Positions 25,896 to 34,184 of a stretch of DNA of 64,000 bases are shown one piece after another. The translations under genes and the position numbers were made by a program. Within the stretch, counting starts at the first letter, position 1. Each line of letters starts with the position of its first letter. The notes below the pieces were generated by a model. That model saw only the letters and a list, made by a program, of their open reading frames with translations, was not told the origin of the DNA and did no database searches. Source of the stretch: Deltaproteobacteria bacterium (lineage in GTDB: Bacteria; Myxococcota; Kuafuiibacteriia; Kuafuiibacteriales; Kuafuiibacteriaceae); NCBI GenBank assembly GCA_020632995.1, contig JACKEN010000009.1:62001-126000 (forward strand). Direction: 5' to 3'.

Positions 25896-27173
25896 TCAGA
25901 GGGCGAGGAGGGCGCGGGCGAACAGGTCCCCAAGGAGGTCGGCGGCCCGCTTCTTGGGGTGGACGAGGTCCTTGTTCATGACCTTGGCCGCGTCCCAGCG
26001 GGCGATGGCCCCGGCGCCGCCCATCGCGGCCAGGGTGTCCCAGAAGGCCACCTTCGTCTCATCCGCCACCGTCCGCTGCATGTCCCGGATCTCCTCGAGG
26101 TAGGCCTTGCTGACCACCTTCTTGCCCTCCCGATCCCCGGCGTCCATCGGGCCCCAGATGAGGATCTCGGCCTCCGGGAGGGTGCTCTTGATCAGCGCCA
26201 CCAGGTCGCGGTGGTCCTGCTCGACCTTCTTCAGATCCGTCCACTTCTTGCGGGTCTTGAGGGCGTCGTTGCCCCCCACCATCAGGATCACCAGGTCCGG
26301 GGCGTGGGCTTTGAGGTGCTCCACGAAGCTGTCCCGCCCGGTCTCCAGGTAGAGCTTGGCGTCAGCCCCCACCGGGCCCACCGACTCATAGGTGACCCCG
26401 CGGCCCGATCCCTCGAACGAGATCCCGAAGAGCTGGGCCCCCGCCTGGGCCTCGAGGGTGAGCGACCAGCCCGCCGGCCCCTTCTTCTTCTCGGGCGGCG
26501 CGCCCTCCAGGGTGAGCTTCACCTCGTGGACCTTGCTCGCCACCGGGCCCGCGGTCTCGAAGGTCCCGAGGCTGGTCTTGCCGAGCCGGACCTCGACCGC
26601 CCCGCCCTTCGGGTGCTGCTGGTAGTAGATCCGCACCGACCGATCCCCCGGCAGGACCCGGTACGAGACCTTCGCCCCCGCCTTCTTGGCCACCAGGCTC
26701 ATGCCCGAGAAGCCAAAGGGTTTCCCCGGACCCGCCTTGTCCACCACCCGGGTCTGGGTCCAGTCGGCGTCCTTCCTGGACGTCCGCCGGCCGCCGAAGC
26801 CCCACTTCTGGTCGATGTGGGTGAAGCCCCGCCCGCCGTCCCCGTATTTCGCCTGCAGCCGCGCCCGGATCATGCCGGTGATGTAGTCCGCCGCGATGTG
26901 GGAGTCGCCGAGCTGGAGGATCCGGACCGGCTCCCCCGCCTTCAGCCGCTTCACGGTGCGGGCGAGGGCCTCCGGGTGCTCGATCGGCACCTGTTTGGCC
27001 CCGACCTTGGTCGCGAGCGCCTTCAGCGCCGCGTCGTCGGTCAGCTCACCCGGGTAGCTCGGCTTGGCCGCCGCCGGGGCCGCCCAGAGGGCCGCCAGCA
27101 CGAGAAAGCCGACCGTCGTGTGAAACGACCTGTTCCGGTGTGGGAAAAAGCTGGGTAGAGTTTCGAACAACAC
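25896..27173 (-). CDS. Exported SGNH/GDSL-family hydrolase
   Basis: This is about 425 residues. The SGNH blocks are visible: GDSH with Ser91, GGND with Asn302, and DLVHP with Asp402 and His405. Between blocks I and III is a beta-rich insert of roughly 150 residues, as in peptidoglycan- or polysaccharide-O-acetyl esterases (AlgX/PatB style). The N-terminus is a signal peptide with a long basic start (PHRNRSFHT) and cleavage near APAAA. The start is uncertain: GTG 27173 or TTG 27170 are the only codons giving a full signal peptide. It therefore abuts the divergent kinase start at 27177. It probably deacetylates an envelope polymer; family-level call only. Confidence 0.85.
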   Translation of the reverse strand: MLFETLPSFFPHRNRSFHTTVGFLVLAALWAAPAAAKPSYPGELTDDAALKALATKVGAKQVPIEHPEALARTVKRLKAGEPVRILQLGDSHIAADYITGMIRARLQAKYGDGGRGFTHIDQKWGFGGRRTSRKDADWTQTRVVDKAGPGKPFGFSGMSLVAKKAGAKVSYRVLPGDRSVRIYYQQHPKGGAVEVRLGKTSLGTFETAGPVASKVHEVKLTLEGAPPEKKKGPAGWSLTLEAQAGAQLFGISFEGSGRGVTYESVGPVGADAKLYLETGRDSFVEHLKAHAPDLVILMVGGNDALKTRKKWTDLKKVEQDHRDLVALIKSTLPEAEILIWGPMDAGDREGKKVVSKAYLEEIRDMQRTVADETKVAFWDTLAAMGGAGAIARWDAAKVMNKDLVHPKKRAADLLGDLFARALLAL

Positions 27174-27176
27174 GCC

Positions 27177-29510
27177 TTGGTCACTCCGAGGAAAAGCGTC
27201 CCCGAGCAAGCGCCGGGGGACCCACAGATCGGCCCGGTCCGCCGCTTCGGGAACTACACCCTCATCAAGAAGCTGGCTACCGGGGGCATGGCCGAGATCT
27301 GGCTGGCCCGCCAGCGCGGCCTGGCCGGGTTCCAGCGCTTCATCGTCATCAAGAAGATCCTGAGCCACCTCTCGGAGCAGAAGACCTTCAAGGACATGTT
27401 CCTCGACGAGGCCCGGACCTCGGCCCAGCTCAACCACCCGAACATCGTACAGATCTACGACCTGGGGAACGAGCAGGGGGCCTACTACATCGCGATGGAG
27501 TTCATCGCCGGGGAGAACCTGGCGGCCATCGCGTGGCGAGGGATGAAGCGGGGCAAGCCCTTCCCGCCGCCCTTCGCGGCCCGGGTCATCGCCGACGCGT
27601 GCAAGGCGCTCCACTACGCGCACCACCTCAAGGGGGCGAGCGGCCAGCCCCTCGAGATCGTGCACCGCGACATCTCGCCCCAGAACATCCTCGTGACCTA
27701 CGAGGGCGAGGTGAAGGTCGTGGACTTCGGGATCGCGAAGGCGGCCACGAAGTCCGAGCACACCAAGACCGGGATGCTGAAGGGCAAGTTCAGCTACATG
27801 AGCCCCGAGCAGTGCCTGGGCGCGCCGGTCGACATGCGCTCGGACGTCTTCGCGCTCGGGATCCTGCTGTACGAGCTCTGCACCGGGAAGCGCCTCTTCA
27901 AGCACGAGTCCGAGCTGATGATCCTCGACATGATCACCAAGCGGAGCGTCGTGCCTCCGTCTTCGGTGGCGCCGGGGATCACCCCCGGGCTCGAGGACAT
28001 CATCCTGCGCGCGCTCGAGAAGGACACCAGCGTCCGCTTCCAGACCGCGCAAGAGATGCAGATCGCGCTCGAGGAGTACCTCCGGAGCGAGGGGCACCAG
28101 TCCAACAACGCGGACATCGCCGCGTACATGCGGGAGCTCTTCGCGGACAAGATCGAGGAGAAGCGGCGCCTGCGCGAGATCGCGTCCCGCGAGGACTTCG
28201 AGGCCCAGTTCGGCGACGACGAGGCGACCGAGCAGGCGATGCAGAACCGCCGACGGGTGGTGCACGGCCTGCCGCCCAGCCAGATCGGGCGGGCCCAGCC
28301 CACGCCGCCGGGGGTCCCGATGGTGCCCGGGATGCCGGTGGCGCCCGGTCAGCCGCACCCGATGCAGCTGACGGGGTCGATGCCCCAGATGGCCGCGTAC
28401 CCGTCGCAGGCCGGGGTGCCCTACCCCTACCCGCCCGGCGTGACTCCGCCCGGCTACCCGCCCGGCTACACCCAGGGGTCCGGCCAGTACCCGATGGGCT
28501 ACGCGCACCCGTCCTTCGGGCAGATCCAGCAGGAGACCGGGGGCGGCTGGGTGGCGCGGGTGGTGATCATCGGCGCCCTGATCGTGATCGTGGTGGCGTC
28601 GCTGATCCTCTACAAGCAGCTCAACCACGAGCCCACGCCGGTGCAGCAGGTGGTCGGCCCGGCCGCGCCCGCGGTGCCCCGCAAGACCGGCTCGCTCACC
28701 CTGAAGTCGGTGCCCCAGGGCGCGGTGATCTACCTCGACGGCAAGCCGATGACCCTCGCCGACGGGTCGAACGCCAAGACCCCGAGCGACCTGCACAGCC
28801 TGCAGTACGGCACCGAGTACGCGATCCGGCTCGTGAAGCCCGGCTACCGCCCCTTCGAGACCAAGGTGGTCATGGGCGAGCAGACCGACAACCAGACGAT
28901 CCGGCCCGACCTCGCCGCGTTCCCGGGCTGGCTGATCGCCGAGGTCCAGGGCGACGACAAGGAGCAGGTCCAGCTCACCTTCAACGGCGAAGAGGTCGGC
29001 GTAGGCCCGATGGTGAAGAAGGAGATCGAGGGCAACACCGACGTGGTGGTGCGCGGCAAGCTGGCTGGCAAGGTCTGCACCGCGAACCCCGCCCGGGTCC
29101 GCGTCGAGCCCAACGTCACCCTCACCACCACCGTGAAGTGCACCACCCAGGCGGTGGTGCGGGCCCCGGCGCCGCGGACCAACGGCGGCGGTGGCGGCGG
29201 CGGCGGTGGCGGGAGCACCAACGCCAACAACGCCACGACCCGGGTGCGCCCGCCCAAGGGCGACCTGGTGGGCTCGGGGGACTGCGTGGCCGACCGGAGC
29301 CTGCCCCCCGGCTACGTCACCATCAACACCAAGCCCTACTCCACCATCTTCTGGGACGGCCGGAAGCTCGGCGAGACCCCGGTGTCCCGGATCCGGCTCC
29401 CCTCGGGCTGCGTGACCCTCACCGCCAAGACCAAGAGCGGGGGCGAGCACACCTTCCAGGTGAAGGTGGAGCCCAACAAGGTGAACATCTACAAGCACAC
29501 GTTGGAGTGA
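27177..29510 (+). CDS. Transmembrane Ser/Thr kinase with PEGA-type domains
   Basis: This is a 777-residue protein. The kinase spans about 26-310: TGGMAE loop, Lys59 in FIVIKK, HRDISPQN with HRD at 163-165, DFG at 183-185 and YMSPEQ. A Pro/Gln/Tyr-rich region (about 370-450) precedes a transmembrane helix at about 460-480. Outside are PEGA-like beta domains (LTLKSVPQGAVIYLDGKP and a C-terminal copy YVTINTKPYSTIFWDGRKLG) separated by a run of ten glycines near 670-679. The TTG start is forced: an in-frame TAG lies at 27156 and there is no ATG or GTG before the Gly loop. PEGA domains often bind cell-surface components, so envelope sensing is likely. Confidence 0.92.
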   Translation: MVTPRKSVPEQAPGDPQIGPVRRFGNYTLIKKLATGGMAEIWLARQRGLAGFQRFIVIKKILSHLSEQKTFKDMFLDEARTSAQLNHPNIVQIYDLGNEQGAYYIAMEFIAGENLAAIAWRGMKRGKPFPPPFAARVIADACKALHYAHHLKGASGQPLEIVHRDISPQNILVTYEGEVKVVDFGIAKAATKSEHTKTGMLKGKFSYMSPEQCLGAPVDMRSDVFALGILLYELCTGKRLFKHESELMILDMITKRSVVPPSSVAPGITPGLEDIILRALEKDTSVRFQTAQEMQIALEEYLRSEGHQSNNADIAAYMRELFADKIEEKRRLREIASREDFEAQFGDDEATEQAMQNRRRVVHGLPPSQIGRAQPTPPGVPMVPGMPVAPGQPHPMQLTGSMPQMAAYPSQAGVPYPYPPGVTPPGYPPGYTQGSGQYPMGYAHPSFGQIQQETGGGWVARVVIIGALIVIVVASLILYKQLNHEPTPVQQVVGPAAPAVPRKTGSLTLKSVPQGAVIYLDGKPMTLADGSNAKTPSDLHSLQYGTEYAIRLVKPGYRPFETKVVMGEQTDNQTIRPDLAAFPGWLIAEVQGDDKEQVQLTFNGEEVGVGPMVKKEIEGNTDVVVRGKLAGKVCTANPARVRVEPNVTLTTTVKCTTQAVVRAPAPRTNGGGGGGGGGGSTNANNATTRVRPPKGDLVGSGDCVADRSLPPGYVTINTKPYSTIFWDGRKLGETPVSRIRLPSGCVTLTAKTKSGGEHTFQVKVEPNKVNIYKHTLE

Positions 29511-29514
29511 GGCC

Positions 29515-29543
29515 TTGACGTCCTCACTCGGAGCGGCTAAGAC
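29515..29543 (+). promoter_or_regulatory. Promoter of the tRNA-Val gene
   Basis: TTGACG (29515-29520) and TAAGAC (29538-29543) are separated by exactly 17 bases. The expected start, near 29550, lies about five bases before the tRNA 5' end. It begins only five bases after the kinase stop codon. Confidence 0.55.
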
Positions 29544-29554
29544 CCGCTCCGTTC

Positions 29555-29626
<72 letters not shown>

Positions 29627-29628
29627 CT

Positions 29629-29668
29629 CAGAAGACCCGGTTCGCTGCCCAGCGAGCCGGGTCTTCTG
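29629..29668 (+). terminator. Strong hairpin terminator after tRNA-Val
   Basis: The two arms 29629-29647 and 29650-29668 pair over 19 positions with a single T-G wobble and a two-base centre. It begins three bases after the tRNA and is followed by GCTTTCTG, a poor T-run. It ends 13 bases from the stop of the convergent lipoprotein gene, so it may stop transcription from both sides. Confidence 0.7.
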
Positions 29669-29681
29669 CTTTCTGGGGCCG

Positions 29682-30458
29682 TCAGAGGCAGCGGAAGTAG
29701 AAGCGGAAGTTGGAGCACGCGGTGCTGATGTCCGCGTACTCGTTGTGCGGGTTCGGCCCGCTGCAGTGCGAGATGGGCTCGTCCCAGGTGGTGCCGGTCT
29801 CGAGGTCCAGGTAGCCGCCCCCGTACGAGAGCCACACGTCCACCGGGTAGTCGCGGCTGCGGTTGTACCAGTCGACGTAGATCGTCTGCCCGGCCGGGAC
29901 CACCACCTCTTGCGGGGTGACAGCCATGTTGCAGAAGTTGTCGACGTCGATGATCACCCGGGCGTCGAGCTGGGTCGGGATGCAAGCGCCGTTGCCGTCG
30001 AGCAAGTAGCCTTGCGCGCACTGGCCGAGGGGGAGGCACGCGCCGTCGCCGCCGTCGTGGGTGACGTCGCAGCCGCTGGTGATGGTGCCGTCGTCGCAGA
30101 GCTCGCCCGGATCCAGCGCGCCGTTGCCACACCACGCCCCCGAATCGGGGAAGCCCACGTCAGGAAAGCCTGCATCGGTCGGCGCGCCGCTGTCGGGCGG
30201 CTCTGTCGCATCGGGCGCGGCGGCGTCGGCCCATTCGCCCGAATCTACGATCTCGGCATCGGCAGTCGGCGCAGCGTCCGCGGGTTCGCCCGCGTCCTTC
30301 GCGCCCGCGTCGATCGAGATCGCGGCATCTTTCGCACCTGCGTCCGCGATCACCGCCGCGTCGGTTCGCGGGTCGTGGGGAACCCCCGCCCGATCCTCTT
30401 CACACGCGAAGAGCAGGGTCACGCCGAGCAAGACAAATAGCCGAAGAACCCGCGCCAC
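29682..30458 (-). CDS. Lipoprotein with Asp/Ala-rich linker and Cys-rich domain
   Basis: This is a 258-residue protein. A signal (MARVLRLFVLLGVTL) ends LFAC with Cys19. Residues 30-105 are a low-complexity DAGA/DSGAP-type linker, common in myxobacterial surface proteins. Then comes a CGNGALDPGELCDDG repeat (Ca-binding-like Cys repeat), followed by about 120 residues of beta structure with several cysteines. Start is GTG. It converges on the tRNA terminator and diverges from the DUF155 gene with 41 bases between starts. The function is unknown; surface display is likely. Confidence 0.8.
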   Translation of the reverse strand: MARVLRLFVLLGVTLLFACEEDRAGVPHDPRTDAAVIADAGAKDAAISIDAGAKDAGEPADAAPTADAEIVDSGEWADAAAPDATEPPDSGAPTDAGFPDVGFPDSGAWCGNGALDPGELCDDGTITSGCDVTHDGGDGACLPLGQCAQGYLLDGNGACIPTQLDARVIIDVDNFCNMAVTPQEVVVPAGQTIYVDWYNRSRDYPVDVWLSYGGGYLDLETGTTWDEPISHCSGPNPHNEYADISTACSNFRFYFRCL

Positions 30459-30487
30459 CCCTGAAAGCTAGCAAGTGCGGCCAGGAC

Positions 30488-30493
30488 TACAAT
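30488..30493 (+). promoter_or_regulatory. -10 box directly before the DUF155 gene
   Basis: TACAAT ends exactly six bases before the GTG at 30500, so transcription would start at or next to the start codon. No clear -35 box is visible, and no Shine-Dalgarno precedes the gene, which fits a leaderless mRNA. Confidence 0.35.
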
Positions 30494-30499
30494 GGGCCG

Positions 30500-31603
30500 G
30501 TGGGCGAGGTGCAGGTCCTTCGGGGGACGGTGGTGGGGCTTCGGGTCTATGACGTCGCGGATCGCTTCGACCTGAAAGCAGTGGAGCGCCTGATGGAGGG
30601 TCGCGCCAAGGGCCGCCTCCACATCGCGCCCAACGGTGGCCACGCGGTGGACATCCGCGAGCCGCCGGTCACCCTGGTGCTCGGCACCCGCGCGGTCCGC
30701 CTGGGGGCGGAGCAGTACAGCGCGGAAGTGTACGCGCGGGTCTGGGACTACGGCGTGGTGTCCGTGCAATTTCACTTGCCGATACCGAGCGGAACTCCGT
30801 GGTCGAAGCTGGTGACCCTGGCCGCCCAGGCCGAGGACGACAACGACCTCGACGAGGTCTCACTGGTGCAGATCGCGGAGGTCTCCCGGGAGCTGCAGCC
30901 GGCCGCGGAGGGCCTGCACCCGGTGCGTGGGGTCGAGGACTACATCGTCTACCTGCTGGACGAGCTGGCCGGCGTCAACCAGGCCTGCGAGCTCCCGGCC
31001 GCGGCGGACCTGCCCGCCCTGATCCTGGGCGAGCCGATCGGGACCCTGTCCGAGCGCACCGAGCGGGCGATCCTCGAGCACACCCTCGCCTACTCGAAGA
31101 ACGACCTCGCGGTTGTGGACTGGAACAGCGCGGTGGTGGTGGAGCCCACCGGCCACCGCGCGGTGTTCGACGTGCTGGAGTTCGCGGTCACCCACCTCAC
31201 CGAGTTCCGCTACTTCGACGAGCTGCTGGACGAGCGCCTGGAGCGGCTCTACGCCTCGGTGGCGGCCCAGCGGCAGCCGGGCGCCTTCATGCAACGGGAC
31301 TTCCAGAACCTGATCCGGGAGGCGAGCGCGCTCTATCTGGAGTTCTCGGACTACGTGGAGCGGGTGGAGAACTCGCTCAAGTTCGTGGGCGACCTCCACC
31401 TCGCCAACGTGTTCCGCACCGCGGTGGCCCGCTTCGACCTCAAGGAGTGGGAGCAGGGGGTGATGCGCAAGCTCGACATCGTGGCGAAGATCTCGGAGCT
31501 GCTGAACGGCGAGGTGAACGTCCGCCGGAGCCACTGGCTCGAGATCATCATCATCGCGCTGATCTTCTACGAGATCGTGGCCGCGGCGCTGAAGCTGTCT
31601 TGA
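30500..31603 (+). CDS. DUF155 (RMD1/Sif2-like) family protein
   Basis: This is a 367-residue protein. The C-terminal region matches the DUF155 pattern: YVERVENSLKFVGDLHLANV, then AVARFDLKEWEQGVMRKLDI, and a single C-terminal transmembrane helix (WLEIIIIALIFYEIVAAAL). The N-terminal half is mixed alpha/beta. In eukaryotes RMD1 relatives are mitochondrial and bind microtubules or ribosomes; the bacterial function is not established. It is likely tail-anchored in the inner membrane, facing the cytoplasm. Its stop is 7 bases from the convergent Lon-like gene. Start GTG is supported by the TACAAT box but not by a ribosome site. Confidence 0.8.
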   Translation: MGEVQVLRGTVVGLRVYDVADRFDLKAVERLMEGRAKGRLHIAPNGGHAVDIREPPVTLVLGTRAVRLGAEQYSAEVYARVWDYGVVSVQFHLPIPSGTPWSKLVTLAAQAEDDNDLDEVSLVQIAEVSRELQPAAEGLHPVRGVEDYIVYLLDELAGVNQACELPAAADLPALILGEPIGTLSERTERAILEHTLAYSKNDLAVVDWNSAVVVEPTGHRAVFDVLEFAVTHLTEFRYFDELLDERLERLYASVAAQRQPGAFMQRDFQNLIREASALYLEFSDYVERVENSLKFVGDLHLANVFRTAVARFDLKEWEQGVMRKLDIVAKISELLNGEVNVRRSHWLEIIIIALIFYEIVAAALKLS

Positions 31604-31610
31604 GGCGCGG

Positions 31611-34016
31611 TCACGTCCGGCGCTCGGGCTCCGCCGCGCGCTTCGCGGCCTGGGCCAGCTCCTCGAGCCTGGCCGCCACCCGGGCGTTCACGCTCCCGGG
31701 CGGGTAGCGGTCGTCCGGGCCCCGCTCCCCCGCCGGGAGCCCGGTGAGGAGCTCGAGGGCCTCGTCCACCGTCTCCACCGGCCACACCGAGAAGCGCCCC
31801 TCGTGCACCGCCTCCACCACCTCGTCCTTCAGCATGAGCTGGGCGAGGTTGCTCTTCGGGATGATGACGCCCTGGGTGCCGGTGAGGCCGCGCTCCTGGC
31901 AGAGCTCGAAGAAGCCCTCGACCTTCTCGTCGACCCCGCCCACCGCCTGCCCGCGCCCGTGCTGGTCCACCGAGCCGGTGATCGCCACGTCCTGCCGGAT
32001 CGGCACCTCGCCCACCGCCGACAACAGGGCGCACAGCTCGGCCATCGACGCGCTGTCGCCCTCCACTCCGCCGTAGGACTGCTCGAAGCCCAGGCTGGCC
32101 GAGAACGCGAGCGGCTTCAGGCGGCCGTAGCGCCCACCCATGAACCCGCTGAGGATCAGCACCCCCTTCGAGTGGATGGGCCCGCCGAGGTCCACCTCGC
32201 GCTCGATGTCCACCACCTCGCCCCGCCCCAGGCGCACCTGGGCGGTGATCCGGGTGGGCCGGCCGAAGCGGTACTCGCCCAGGTCGAGGACGCTGAGGGC
32301 GTTCACCTGCCCCACCCGGCTCCCCTCGGTCTCCACCCGCAAGAGGCCTTGCGTCGTCGCCTCCCGCATCCGCTCGTGCGGGCGGTCCAAGCGGGCGTCC
32401 TGCTCGTCGAGGGCCTTCTGTACGTCGGCCCGCTCCACCTTGGTGTGGCCGGCGTGCTCCGCCCAGTACCCCGCCTCCTCCAGGAGGTTCGAGAGCCGCC
32501 GCATGTTGGTGGACAGCTTGCGCGCGTCCCCCGCCCAGCGGCTGGACGCCTCCACCACCCGCGCGGTGGCGTCGGCGGTGAGGTGCGCGAGCTCGCGCTC
32601 GTCGGCCAGGCGGGCCACGAGGCGGGCGAAGAGGTGCTCGCCCCCGTTCTCGCGGCTCATGTCGTCCTCGAAGTCCGCCGCCACCTTGAAGTGCTCGCCC
32701 AGCTCGGGCTCGAGGCGGCCGAGCAGGTAGAACAGGCGCCGATCGCCGATGAGCACCACCTTCACGTCGAGCGGGATGGGGCCCGGCTCGAGCGACACCG
32801 TGCTCAGGATCCCGGCCAGCTCGCCCAGGCCCCGGGTGCGGATCTCGCCCGCCCGCAAGGCGCGCTTCAGCTCCTCCCACGCGTAGGGCTGCTGGATCAC
32901 CTTCAGCACGTCCACCACCAGGTAGCCGCCGTTCGCCCGGTGCAGCGACCCTGCCTCCACCAGGGTGAAGTCGGTGGTGAGGGTGCCGAGGCGCGAGACG
33001 TGCTCGATGCGCCCGATGAGGTCGGGCACCGTGGGGTGGTCCTCCATGATCACCGGGGCGCCCTTGGTGTCGCCGTTGTCGACCACCACGTTGACCCGAT
33101 AGCGCCGCAGGTCACCCGGATCGTGATCGCCGTTCTTCCCCATGAGGGCGGCGGCCGCGTCCATCTCCTTCGGGCGCAGGATGTCCTGCGCGTGCTCCAC
33201 CACGTCGTCCTCCACCGCGTCGAGGTAGGTCAGCACCGCGGCCTCGACCTTCCAGCCCTCGCGGAGGGGCTTCAGCAGGTGCCCCGCCGCGGTCCGGGTG
33301 GTCTCGCGGTCCATCTCCCGCACCTTGTCCCGGTGCTCCTTCTGCCACCGAGGCACCGAGGCCAGCATGTCCTTGATGCGCTCCTGCACCTGCTCGAGGT
33401 CCGCCTCGATGCGGGCCTTCTCCTCCTTGGGGAGCGCCTCCAGGGCCTCGAGCGGCAACAGCTCGCCGTCCTTCAGGGGCGCCACCGCGAACCCGCCCGG
33501 GGTGTGGGCCACCCCGACGCTCCGCTCGTCCGCGAAGGCCTTCAGCGCCTCCGCCGCCGCCTTCTGCTTGGCCTCGAGCTCCTTCTCGAGCGCCTCGCGG
33601 CGGGCCCGGTACTGGTCGCTCTCGAACGCGGCGGGGAGGGCGGCGCGGAGATCCTCCACCAGCTTCTTCATGTCCGCCTCGAGCGCGCGCCCCTTCCCCG
33701 GCGGCAGGCGCAGGGCGTTGGGGCGGCGTGGGTCGGCGAAGTTGTTCACGTAGACGTAGTCCGGCGGGACCGGCTCGTCCTTCGCCCGGGTCTGCAAGAT
33801 GTCCTTCACCACGGTGTGGCGCCCGCTCCCGGTGGGGCCGAGGGCGAACACGTTGTAGCCCTTGCGCCGCATCTGGACCCCGAACTGGATGGCCCGGACC
33901 GCCCGGTCCTGGCCCACCACGTGCCCGATGGGCTCCAGCTCATCGGTTGAGGTGATACCCAGCGACGAAGCGTCGCAGCGCCGACGGAGGTCCTTCCAGG
34001 ATGCCCGCTCGATCAT
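31611..34016 (-). CDS. Lon-related ATP-dependent protease (YcbZ/LonB-like)
   Basis: This is an 801-residue cytoplasmic protein. The N-terminal AAA region has GPTGSGRHT at 60-68 in place of Walker A, with Arg for Lys as is usual in this Lon-like family. A charged coiled-coil insert (about 130-250) follows. The ATPase core continues with NGGYLVVDVLKV. The C-terminal Lon protease domain has the Ser-Lys dyad Ser655 (EGDSAS) and Lys698 (GGVDEKVEGF); the 43-residue spacing equals that of E. coli Lon. It should degrade unfolded or regulatory proteins. ATG 34016 is preceded by GGGGTGAG. The gene stands alone; downstream convergent DUF155 ends 7 bases away. Confidence 0.9.
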   Translation of the reverse strand: MIERASWKDLRRRCDASSLGITSTDELEPIGHVVGQDRAVRAIQFGVQMRRKGYNVFALGPTGSGRHTVVKDILQTRAKDEPVPPDYVYVNNFADPRRPNALRLPPGKGRALEADMKKLVEDLRAALPAAFESDQYRARREALEKELEAKQKAAAEALKAFADERSVGVAHTPGGFAVAPLKDGELLPLEALEALPKEEKARIEADLEQVQERIKDMLASVPRWQKEHRDKVREMDRETTRTAAGHLLKPLREGWKVEAAVLTYLDAVEDDVVEHAQDILRPKEMDAAAALMGKNGDHDPGDLRRYRVNVVVDNGDTKGAPVIMEDHPTVPDLIGRIEHVSRLGTLTTDFTLVEAGSLHRANGGYLVVDVLKVIQQPYAWEELKRALRAGEIRTRGLGELAGILSTVSLEPGPIPLDVKVVLIGDRRLFYLLGRLEPELGEHFKVAADFEDDMSRENGGEHLFARLVARLADERELAHLTADATARVVEASSRWAGDARKLSTNMRRLSNLLEEAGYWAEHAGHTKVERADVQKALDEQDARLDRPHERMREATTQGLLRVETEGSRVGQVNALSVLDLGEYRFGRPTRITAQVRLGRGEVVDIEREVDLGGPIHSKGVLILSGFMGGRYGRLKPLAFSASLGFEQSYGGVEGDSASMAELCALLSAVGEVPIRQDVAITGSVDQHGRGQAVGGVDEKVEGFFELCQERGLTGTQGVIIPKSNLAQLMLKDEVVEAVHEGRFSVWPVETVDEALELLTGLPAGERGPDDRYPPGSVNARVAARLEELAQAAKRAAEPERRT

Positions 34017-34184
34017 GACTCACCCCACGCCTCTCCGGGCGCCGGGGTCGTCGGCATCGCCGGCACCGGGGCGCCGTCACATGAGATGGATTCACGACGC
34101 TTGCCACGCCGAAAGCCTCAGGAACCCGCCCAGAACGGTGGGATTCGGTTACCGGAACGGGTCGGAGGTCACGAATCGGACCCT

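Noticed and set aside
22432..26103. Long plus-strand open frame opposite the pseudokinase-kinase gene
   Set aside because: Antisense shadow; the minus strand shows complete kinase motifs.
29184..29213. GGC/GGT run considered as a phase-variable microsatellite
   Set aside because: It encodes a glycine linker in frame with mixed GGC/GGT codons, so slippage in threes would not switch the gene off.
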